Counted from the stretch's first letter, positions 8,729-13,425 are shown. The stretch is DNA of 13,425 bases from RPQK01 sp041946865 (GCA_041946865.1 JBHGBF010000156.1:1-13425); one strand, 5' to 3'. Notes: generated from the letters alone by a model not told the origin. Translations and numbers: made by a program.

Positions 8729-9558
8729 TTCTTGCGACTTCTTTAACAAAGTCCCGCTTTTCGATTGAAAACATCAACTCCCCGCATACGACGCTGACGG
8801 TCGTGAGGGGAACCGGAAACGCTTGGCGGGTTCGAGTCTGCGAAGGGAGAGTATCCGACCTGAAGGTGACTTAAAGGTCAGCTCCACCTAAAACCACAGC
8901 CAGGAACGCAGCTGGAGCGTACTTGGCCTCCTCAACTACAGATCATTGCCTGTCGCTCCGTCGAAACACGGTTCGCTTCCGTCAGTTACAGCGATCAGAA
9001 GAGTGATATGTGGGGGAGGGGCGGGGAATCGGCGCGCGGTGGTGATCACGAGACACAGAGTCAGCGTTCGGCACTCCTGCCCTCCCGATGCTCCTGCCCC
9101 GTGTGTGGCTGGGCGATCGCCGCATTCTGGTCGGAAAAGCCGAAGAACTCTCGACGCTTGGACCGTTCCTCTTTATGGAGCAGTGCTCCAACGGAACGTC
9201 CCGTGTTCGGCGCTACTGCAGACGAGTAGTATCCCCGCCTCGGGTGCATACACGCGCAGTACCCGTAACACATTGACACGTCTGCTGGTGATGCTCACGC
9301 GAAGACTGCTCTCTCCGTCTCCCACGAAATGCCGTTGAAGGCCTGCCCCGCCACGAAAACTATGAGTACTGCCCGCCCTTCTCTGAACTGTGGGTCCAAG
9401 GTGTCCTGGTCGACGACGTCGCGTTAGAACCGAGCAATACCGACTGCTGTGGGGGCCAATCCGACTGTCGGTCCGGGGCTCAGCTACACAGCGGAATCTA
9501 CGTCAGCAGCAACGATCTCAGGGTGTAGAAAACGGATTAAGACAGCCGTGAATTAGCG
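8729..9558. other. Long intergenic stretch without a recognisable gene
   Basis: About 830 bases separate the flippase start from the last codon of the HEPN remnant. Reading frames up to 130 codons exist on both strands, but all give Arg/Ser/Pro-rich, low-complexity translations with no hydrophobic core pattern or motif. The promoter of the glycan cluster should lie here on the minus strand; I could not find a convincing -35/-10 pair. Half-repeated words (GGTGACTTAAAGGTCA at 8865-8880) sit about 140 bases upstream of the flippase start. The stretch may be decayed coding DNA. Confidence 0.5.
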
Positions 9559-9651
9559 TCACGTGTTCGAAAGGAGCTGGGCTGAAACTCTGGTTTTCCG
9601 ATTACGTGCCATCGCGTCTCGAATGCTGGCCCTCTTGTTTTCGTCGGTCAT
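9559..9651 (-). pseudogene. Truncated HEPN (HepT-like) protein remnant
   Basis: The ATG at 9649-9651 overlaps the frame-corrected stop of the nucleotidyltransferase gene as ATGA, the usual arrangement of MNT-HEPN pairs. The first ~16 residues, MTDENKRASIRDAMAR, look like the start of a HEPN protein of the HepT/COG1895 type, where an N-terminal helix of this kind leads into the 'A..L..AG....A.sR.YYA' core. After that the translation becomes unrelated and ends at TGA after 30 codons. No HEPN core (YYA region or R-x4-6-H motif) is found further downstream on the minus strand. The gene is therefore inferred to be truncated by deletion or replacement and cannot encode an active RNase or AMP-acceptor protein. 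Confidence 0.55.
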
Positions 9652-9988
9652 AGCCACGCGCCATCACGCTCAATGTCATCTGCGAGACCGATCTGTCTGG
9701 CCTTCAGCCCCTCAAAACCGGCTTTGGAGAGGATGAGGTCTCCAACGGGGTCAGGTGGTTCAGTTCGATATCGGTGACAATATCGAGGATTTCTCGTTTC
9801 AGTTGTCGGTCGAGTCCCTCGGCAATGACGGCGACATCGGTATCGGGGTGGCGTTCGGCGTCCCCCCGCGCTTTTGACCCGAACAAGACCAATCGTTCCA
9901 GGCGTGGACCGAGCAGGTCATTCAGGCGGGCACGAAGCTCGGAGAGCGCCTGCCGCTCGCCAGTAGTCAGGATCGGGGAGAGTTTCAT
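9648..9988 (-). pseudogene. MNT-type nucleotidyltransferase (minimal antitoxin), frameshifted
   Basis: The 5' part is a clear minimal nucleotidyltransferase: LVLFGSKARGDAERHPDTD contains the G-S-x10-D-x-D active-site motif. The open frame runs to a TGA at 9704 and ends in a nonsense tail (ETSSSPKPVLRG). Reading the next frame from about 9745 instead gives DLILSKAGFEGLKARQIGLA followed by DDIERDGAWL, the usual C-terminal end of this family, and stops exactly at the ATGA overlap with the HEPN remnant. One missing base (or two extra) after the TPLE codons therefore explains the break. In intact pairs, MntA-type proteins AMPylate and neutralise the HEPN partner. Here the motif survives, but the C-terminal partner contact region is lost and the partner is truncated. 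The gene starts 19 bases after the Uma2 stop. Confidence 0.75.
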
Positions 9989-10007
9989 CGGCGGGCACTC
10001 GGGGAGG

Positions 10008-10568
10008 TCACTTGAAGAGCATGTCGGCGTCGAGCGCGAGGTCGGTAAGTATCAGACTGAGCACTGTTTCTTCCGATCCGTAGCGTCGCACCCGGCCATA
10101 TCCGATCGGGCAAGGTTCAGAGTACACTTCAATTCTCCTGCGCTCCAGATCGATCAGCCACACCTCCGGGATACCGGCTTCGGCGTAAAGGGGCAACTGG
10201 ACGTTCCTGTCTCTCTCCGATGAGGTGTCCCCGATTTCCATGAGCAGGTAAACGTCCGACGGTGTCGGATGGGCTTCCGCATAGAAGTCCTCACGCCGAC
10301 GCAGCAGCGCGATATCGGGCTGAAGCTCGGAAACATCGCTCAGGCGAATCGGATCTTGGACACTCAATAGCGCCCTACCGCTGGCCCATTTCCCTAGGGT
10401 TTCCGTCAACTTCTTCACACAAGCGGCGTGCCGAGCTCCGATTGGAGTCATCTCGATAACCTCCCCGTCGATCAGCTCGACCCGGTCGTCTTCGGTTAGA
10501 ATGTTGGCCTCGGCCATCCGGTAAAAATCGTCAACGGAGAATCTATAGCGCTGAACAGGAAGGCTCAT
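10008..10568 (-). CDS. Uma2 family protein (DUF820, PD-(D/E)XK nuclease fold)
   Basis: This 186-aa protein matches the Uma2/DUF820 family over its whole length. It shows the N-terminal RVELIDGEVIEMTPIGARH (about 29-47), the PDIALLRR segment with the PD acidic residue, LLMEIGDTSSERDRNVQLPL with the central acidic residue, and YAEAGIPEVWLIDLERR. These proteins are predicted PD-(D/E)XK-type nucleases, abundant in cyanobacteria and other bacteria with many paralogues; their biological role is poorly known. The position between D-R-N and L-P-L-Y is normally Lys (D...K...Y) in members I recall, but here it is Gln, which may impair catalysis. The ATG has no Shine-Dalgarno sequence, but an extended -10-like TGC-TAAGAT lies six bases upstream. 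The gene is on the same strand as, and 19 bases before, the frameshifted MNT gene. Confidence 0.9.
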   Translation of the reverse strand: MSLPVQRYRFSVDDFYRMAEANILTEDDRVELIDGEVIEMTPIGARHAACVKKLTETLGKWASGRALLSVQDPIRLSDVSELQPDIALLRRREDFYAEAHPTPSDVYLLMEIGDTSSERDRNVQLPLYAEAGIPEVWLIDLERRRIEVYSEPCPIGYGRVRRYGSEETVLSLILTDLALDADMLFK

Positions 10569-10574
10569 GGCTGT

Positions 10575-10583
10575 ATCTTAGCA
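10575..10583 (-). promoter_or_regulatory. Possible extended -10 element giving a leaderless Uma2 transcript
   Basis: On the minus strand the sequence TGCTAAGAT matches TGn-TATAAT at four of six hexamer positions plus the TG extension. It ends six bases before the ATG, so transcription would begin at or next to the start codon. No good -35 hexamer is visible. The absence of a Shine-Dalgarno sequence fits a leaderless mRNA, but the match is short and could be chance. Confidence 0.3.
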
Positions 10584-10890
10584 TGTCGATGGGGGCGCGT
10601 TCCTACACATCTCGGGGTTCTATTCCGGCGCTCATTTCCGCAATTCCGTCGCATTACCTCCAACCAGTATAGGCGCTTCCATTTTGAGCCCAGCCCGGGC
10701 ACGCTTCGCCCCTGTGAGTCACAGAACCGGCGTTTCGGGTGTCGGGAAAAGCTAGCTGAAGGAAGGCGCGGTCGTGATCGCGCGACTTTAGAGTCTGCGC
10801 TCTGTGTCTACTTCACCGCGACGTTCTGAAGCGTTTACTTGTGCCTGCTCAGGTTTTACCTGTTCAGATCCCCCCAACATCCCGCCGTAT

Positions 10891-10909
10891 CGGCCGGAAA
10901 ACCCGGCCG
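10891..10909. other. Strong GC-rich hairpin (7-bp stem, AAAAC loop)
   Basis: CGGCCGG (10891-10897) pairs perfectly with CCGGCCG (10903-10909) around the loop AAAAC. It is not followed by a T-tract on either strand, so a classical intrinsic terminator is unlikely. It stands about 240 bases upstream of the 75-aa gene. It may be a repeat-element hairpin (REP-like), but no second copy was seen in this window. Confidence 0.4.
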
Positions 10910-11080
10910 GTCCTGACCGGAAAGCCTTGGACGGGAGAATGATATTGTCAGAAGCGGCAGATTGGCAAGAGTATTCCTTAGTATGTAATTGTAAGGACGC
11001 AATATGTCGAGGGCGATCCGATTGCCTCAGAAACGCCTGGAATTCGCCAGTTCTTGCAGTCCTTTCCCAGGAGTGGCGAC

Positions 11081-11118
11081 GTCACACAAAGTGACAAAAT
11101 TGCCGGCTGTGTTACGAT
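11081..11118 (+). promoter_or_regulatory. Possible promoter with overlapping inverted repeat
   Basis: GTGACA (11091-11096) and TACGAT (11113-11118) form a sigma70-like pair with 16-base spacing. Transcription would start near 11125, leaving a very short leader before the ATG at 11132. The -35 hexamer overlaps the right arm of GTCAC-ACAAA-GTGAC (11081-11095), a plausible operator. A 7-base direct repeat TTGCCGG (11100-11106 and 11118-11124) spans the -10. Support is by pattern only. Confidence 0.35.
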
Positions 11119-11131
11119 TGCCGGGTAAGCT

Positions 11132-11359
11132 ATGGTACACCGTCACCTAAACCATCAGCGGCTGACGTTGGCGGCCATCGACAATATCATCGGACGCGGG
11201 AAGCGGCGCGACTGCGACTGGGTCGAGTTGCGGCGTGCGGCGCTTGCCGATCCTGCGATTATGGAAAGGGTTCTGCGGGTGTGCCTGGCTCATACCGGTG
11301 ATCCCTACGCTCAGCGGTACCACTTCTGGAAGCACTACGCCGAACAGCACCTTGCCTGA
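11132..11359 (+). CDS. Conserved small protein paired with AbiEii-like nucleotidyltransferase
   Basis: This intact 75-aa protein has two recognisable blocks: an N-terminal HRHLNHQRLTLAAIDNII and a C-terminal DPYAQRYHFWKHYAEQHLA, with an acidic/basic helical middle. From memory, proteins of this shape occur directly upstream of AbiEii/AbiGii-like nucleotidyltransferase genes in environmental bacteria. The arrangement here is the same: the partner's likely TTG start (11352) lies inside this gene's last codons, so the two overlap by 8 bases. It is short, soluble and has no signal peptide or membrane segment. A role as the antitoxin or accessory half of the pair is plausible from position only. 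No DNA-binding motif is evident. The gene remains open although its partner is destroyed. Confidence 0.75.
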   Translation: MVHRHLNHQRLTLAAIDNIIGRGKRRDCDWVELRRAALADPAIMERVLRVCLAHTGDPYAQRYHFWKHYAEQHLA

Positions 11360-12095
11360 ATGGGAGCGAGTTCTCTCCTCTGCGGCGCACTTGCAGCGCA
11401 TCCTCCCCGATGCGGTACTTGTCGGGGGGACGGCATCGCCTGTATGCCGGCCACCGGGTTTCAACCGACGCCGAACCGTTGACCGACTTGCGAGAGCGAT
11501 TTGATGCTGTCCTGACAGAGCTGGAGTCCGTCGCAGGTTGGAGGACGGCGCGTATCCGTCGCCCGGTTCAGATCCTTGGCAGCCTGGACGGCATCGAAAC
11601 CGGCGTGCCACAACCGATCCGGGATGAACCTCTCGAAACTACACAAGTAGAATGCTTCGGGCAGAGAGTCACGGTCCCGACCCAGGCGGAGATGCTGAGA
11701 ATCAAGGCCGTGCTGATCCTGAGCAGGAACGCGACCCGGGACTACCTCGATTCTGCGGCTTTGCCCGATCATATCGGGGATGACCCGAGTCGTGGAGGCG
11801 CTACGCAGCTTCGATTGGCTCTACCTGCAACCGACCGAGGAATCGGCCTGCAACAACTTCAGGTTCAGCTTGCTAACGCTACGCGCTTGCCAAAAGCGGC
11901 AAGATCCCGGAGCTTGGCGCCATGATCGGGCCTGACGGAAGCGTGATCCCTCTGCCTTACGACCTGGAAGGTATCAGCCTGACTGAGTACAAGAACCTCG
12001 ATCCCCGCTGGAATGACTGGGACTCGGTCAAGTTGGTTTGCGTTCGCTACACGACTTTGATTTTTGATCGAATCGTCGGAGTCGAGGGAGATTAA
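11352..12095 (+). pseudogene. AbiEii-like nucleotidyltransferase, multiply frameshifted
   Basis: Homology-like sequence runs continuously but changes frame about four times. Segment A (11352 to ~11438) reads LPEWERVLSSAAHLQRILPD and AVLVGGTAS. Segment B (from 11440) continues LYAGHRVSTDAE and LTDLRERFDAVLTELES through to ATRDYLDSAALPDHIGDD near 11782. Segment C (~11785-11847) gives VVEALRSFDWLYLQPTEESA. Segment D (11848 to ~11880) gives LQQLQVQLANA. Segment E (~11880-12095) gives PLPYDLEGISLTEYKNLDP and ends FDRIVGVEGD. The GG...HR-x-S-x-D core is the active site of AbiEii/DUF1814-type nucleotidyltransferases, the toxin half of type IV-like toxin-antitoxin or abortive-infection pairs. The A/B and C/D junctions are each explained by small deletions (2 and 1 bases). 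The protein cannot be made as one chain, so the gene is taken as dead. Confidence 0.75.
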
Positions 12096-12129
12096 CCTTT
12101 AGCCCAGCTTCGTCACTCGTCACTGTAAC

Positions 12130-12480
12130 TCATTGATAAATTAAGGTGGATTTGGATTTTCCGTCACTATGTTTCTTCCGGTTCCAGGTCTTGATGGGGT
12201 CGATCAGTGCGTGAGGGACGCCGAGCAGGTCACACAGTTCCCGGACTTCCGGTTCGGGAGTCGACCCCTTGCGGATCCGCAAGACGTCCCCGCTGGAAGT
12301 CGGCAGAGCCACGGTGTTGATGTGATGGGTGGACAGGACCTCCCGCACCGAGTCCCAAGAGATGTGGACCCTCTGATCCAGGAGCCTTTTCTTGATGGCG
12401 ACCAGGAGGTGATACGCCAGCACACAAAGGAAGATTTGGGTTTCGGCGCGGCGCTCGAGCTGATGAAAGAGAGGGTGGTA
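12130..12480 (-). mobile_element. IS1634/IS4-type transposase, C-terminal fragment
   Basis: The translation HPLFHQLERRAETQIFLCV followed by LAYHLLVAIKKRLLDQ, ISWDSVREVLSTH and VLRIRKGSTPEPEVREL matches the C-terminal part of DDE transposases of the IS1634 branch of the IS4 superfamily: the 'HqlerR.e.HIFl..LAYhL' helix, then the 'lRirk...PEp' tail. Only about 115 residues remain of a family that is normally 450-600 aa long, so the catalytic Asp residues are missing. The 5' end is replaced by codons of a thiamine-pyrophosphate enzyme, in frame. The end of the insertion element should lie just below 12130; a small repeat GTCACTCGTCACT is seen at 12112-12124, but no matching opposite terminal repeat is present. 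Confidence 0.75.
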
Positions 12481-12649
12481 GTACCCCTCCGCCGCCATCG
12501 CACAAGCCTGCTCGTGGTGGTTGCACCAGTAACGGATCTTGTCGCTCCGGCCGAACGAGTCGTTCAGGTGCATCGCCCCGCCGGGAACCAGGAAAACGTC
12601 TTTAAGAACGGGCCAGGTGTTCGACGATGAAATCCGTGACCTTAATCAT
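12481..12649 (-). pseudogene. N-terminal fragment of a thiamine-pyrophosphate-binding enzyme (acetolactate synthase-like)
   Basis: From the ATG at 12647-12649 the frame reads MIKVTDFIVEHLARS and then stops. Shifting frame at about 12604 gives KDVFLVPGGAMHLNDSFGRS and then DKIRYWCNHHEQACAMAAEGY. This is the N-terminal Pyr domain of TPP enzymes of the acetolactate synthase superfamily, of the subtype with a 'GGGAMHLND' motif often seen in surface-polysaccharide loci. The Glu in HHEQ is the residue that activates the TPP aminopyrimidine. A single missing base near 12604 explains the frameshift. After AEGY the usual 'ARVTG' is absent, and the sequence enters the transposase fragment in the same frame. 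About 500 residues of the enzyme are gone. Confidence 0.7.
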
Positions 12650-12660
12650 CCAACCCCAAA

Positions 12661-12675
12661 CGGGCTCATTGCCCG
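12661..12675. other. Small GC hairpin upstream of the TPP-enzyme fragment
   Basis: CGGGC (12661-12665) and GCCCG (12671-12675) flank TCATT. On the minus strand the stem is followed by TTTGGGG, a weak terminator-like layout between the MNT gene above and the TPP-enzyme remnant below. The stem is only five pairs, so support is low. Confidence 0.25.
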
Positions 12676-12769
12676 ACCACGTCTTCCGTCACAACAAGCT
12701 GTCCCGCACCAACACCTCTTTGTTCCGCCTGCAACGCGATTCCTTTCACTGTCATGTAATCCGGGTAAC

Positions 12770-13114
12770 TCAGGCGAGGCGTCGAGCAGTGCGGGCGATC
12801 TCACCGGCGATGCCGCTCGTGTTCTTCAGTTGATCTGAGGTAAGAATGAAGAGGTCGACCGGGAGGGGGACCGAACTGAAAGCGTGTTGCGCGGCCAGGC
12901 GCAGTTCGTCTCTGTTGCCATCCGAGATCTCCAGCGCGACGTCGGCGTCGCTCCTTGGTGTCGGTGTGCCAGAGGCGAAAGATCCGAACAGGTACACGGC
13001 CTTGACCGCCGGCAACTCCTTTCTAAGACGAGCTGCGCATTCAGTCAGGAGGTCAACGACCGCGTCCCGATCCAGAAAGCGGCTCGTGGCAAAATTCGTA
13101 AATACGTCACGCAT
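12770..13114 (-). CDS. MNT-type nucleotidyltransferase (HEPN-MNT pair)
   Basis: This 114-aa minimal nucleotidyltransferase appears intact. VYLFGSFASGTPTPRSDAD (about 40-58) holds the G-S-x10-D-x-D motif, and PVDLFIL near residue 90 supplies the third acidic residue of the active site. Its ATG lies 8 bases inside the upstream HEPN gene and follows AGGAG directly, with unusually tight spacing. In characterised pairs the MNT protein is the antitoxin that modifies the HEPN protein. Here the order is HEPN first, MNT second, opposite to the broken pair at 9559-9988. The sequences of the two MNT proteins also differ well beyond the motif, so they are not recent duplicates. Confidence 0.85.
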   Translation of the reverse strand: MRDVFTNFATSRFLDRDAVVDLLTECAARLRKELPAVKAVYLFGSFASGTPTPRSDADVALEISDGNRDELRLAAQHAFSSVPLPVDLFILTSDQLKNTSGIAGEIARTARRLA

Positions 13115-13352
13115 CTCCTACCGCCTGCTCCGCCTCATGCAGCGTATAGTAGTCGACCGGCGCCCCGGCATCAAAACCATTCGGGTAGGGTGTCAGGAGA
13201 TAGTGCTTGTCGAGTCTGGCGTCAGCCTCTTCGACGTCCTTCGGCACAGCGATCTTAGAGCTCAAATCACGGAGCAACAAGGTCACCGAATGGCCCCACG
13301 CCTCTCCGCCCAATGCCAGGAACAGAGCTTTCAGCGATTTCTCTGCTGCCTG
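13107..13352 (-). CDS. HEPN domain protein, N-terminus missing or replaced
   Basis: Codons below 13352 give QAAEKSLKALFLALGGEAW, then GHSVTLLLRDLSS, LDKHYLLTPYPNGF and APVDYYTLHEAEQA, a good match to COG2250-type HEPN proteins (toxin or nucleotidyltransferase partner). The usual preceding helix (W....DL..A...G.y..A.f.aq) is not seen. Upstream of 13352 the same frame stays open to the window edge but reads SRSLKGNSKSLN, which I do not recognise, and has no ATG, GTG or TTG. The conserved 'TRYPN' arginine is Pro here (LLTPYPN). The only start codon in the visible core is a TTG at 13311-13313, which would remove the first HEPN helix. The gene may begin outside the window or be broken at about 13353. 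Its stop overlaps the MNT start by 8 bases. Confidence 0.65.
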   Translation of the reverse strand, partial: QAAEKSLKALFLALGGEAWGHSVTLLLRDLSSKIAVPKDVEEADARLDKHYLLTPYPNGFDAGAPVDYYTLHEAEQAVGDA

Positions 13353-13367
13353 GTTTAGGCTTTTGCT

Positions 13368-13384
13368 GTTCCCCTTCAGGGAAC
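13368..13384. other. Perfect 6-bp hairpin near the window edge
   Basis: GTTCCC and GGGAAC flank CTTCA. The hairpin lies just beyond the point where HEPN homology stops (about 13353). It may belong to the end of an inserted element or to a terminator of a neighbouring gene outside the window. The evidence is only the inverted repeat and its position. Confidence 0.3.
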
Positions 13385-13425
13385 GGGATGTCGGGGAAAT
13401 CCGGTGACCCAGGGTACCGAAAAAC

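Larger units (their letters stand above)
10569..11131. other. Divergent intergenic region with several inverted repeats
   Basis: This 563-base region separates the minus-strand Uma2 gene from the plus-strand 75-aa gene, so both promoters should be in it. A 96-codon open frame at 10804-11094 has no motif, is Cys/Arg/Ser-rich and looks non-coding. Visible structures are the perfect palindrome CTGTGA-G-TCACAG (10712-10724), a 7-bp GC-rich hairpin (10891-10909) and GTCAC-ACAAA-GTGAC (11081-11095). Otherwise no gene or mobile element is recognised. Confidence 0.5.

Noticed and set aside
8824..8840. GGCGGGTTCGAGTCTGC resembles a tRNA T-loop (GGTTCGAGTC).
   Set aside because: The flanking bases do not form a T stem, and no D arm, anticodon arm or acceptor stem can be built around it on either strand.
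9112..9121. GGCGATCGCC, the HIP1 palindrome typical of cyanobacteria.
   Set aside because: Only one copy was noticed in 13.4 kb; cyanobacterial genomes rich in HIP1 would show many, so it does not support a cyanobacterial origin.
9008..9229. Plus-strand open frame containing CPVCGW, like a zinc-ribbon start.
   Set aside because: Only one CxxC pair exists, the rest of the translation has no family pattern, and overlapping frames are equally open; likely chance.
10804..11094. 96-codon open frame on the plus strand upstream of the 75-aa gene.
   Set aside because: Cys/Arg/Ser-rich translation with no motif or hydrophobic pattern, no ribosome binding site, and it contains the GC hairpin; treated as non-coding.
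12169..12630. Plus-strand 153-codon frame opposite the transposase/TPP fusion.
   Set aside because: The minus strand carries recognisable motifs of two families across the same bases; the plus-strand translation has none.
12667..12755. Minus-strand 29-codon frame beginning MTVKGIALQAEQ between the MNT gene and the TPP remnant.
   Set aside because: Too short, no recognised family and no clear ribosome binding site; not supported as a gene.

Overview
The window holds two contrasting halves. The left part (about 40 to 8730) is a compact minus-strand gene cluster for a surface polysaccharide (O-antigen, capsule or exopolysaccharide). The right part (about 8730 to 13425) is a gene-poor accessory zone of small nucleotidyltransferase/HEPN modules, a Uma2-type protein and several visibly broken genes. 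The organism is probably a Gram-negative bacterium of moderate-to-high GC, inferred from Wzx/Wzy-type glycan genes. MNT/HEPN pairs, Uma2 proteins and AbiEii-like genes are common in cyanobacteria, purple sulfur and other environmental gammaproteobacteria, and several other environmental phyla. I cannot name the taxon from this sequence.

Polysaccharide half, in transcription order (right to left): a Wzx-like flippase (7343-8728), a SAM-dependent methyltransferase overlapping it by ATGA (6357-7346), a GT4-type glycosyltransferase (5024-6229), a second GT4 enzyme (3733-5013), a polytopic O-antigen polymerase/ligase-like protein (2066-3655), a GT2 enzyme (1252-2076) and a third GT4 enzyme (40-1248). 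The last starts at a TTG with a strong Shine-Dalgarno sequence inside the upstream gene. Together these could assemble, methylate, flip and polymerise a lipid-linked repeat unit. The initiating phosphoglycosyltransferase, sugar-nucleotide synthesis genes and export genes are not in the window.

Accessory half: a long stretch without genes (8729-9558) is followed by the remains of an MNT-HEPN pair. The antitoxin-type nucleotidyltransferase has a frameshift and its HEPN partner survives only as about 16 recognisable codons. An intact Uma2 gene lies just upstream. Divergently, on the plus strand, an intact 75-residue conserved protein precedes an AbiEii-like nucleotidyltransferase pseudogene that needs about four frame corrections. 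Next, on the minus strand, lies a fusion scar: the first ~55 codons of a thiamine-pyrophosphate enzyme, itself frameshifted, joined in frame to the C-terminal third of an IS1634/IS4-type transposase. The window ends with a HEPN-MNT pair in which the nucleotidyltransferase is intact and the HEPN protein loses recognisable homology at its N-terminus.

No tRNA, rRNA or CRISPR array was found. The main result is not one new intact system. It is an eroding nucleotidyltransferase/toxin island beside a glycan locus, with junctions that can be read at codon level.
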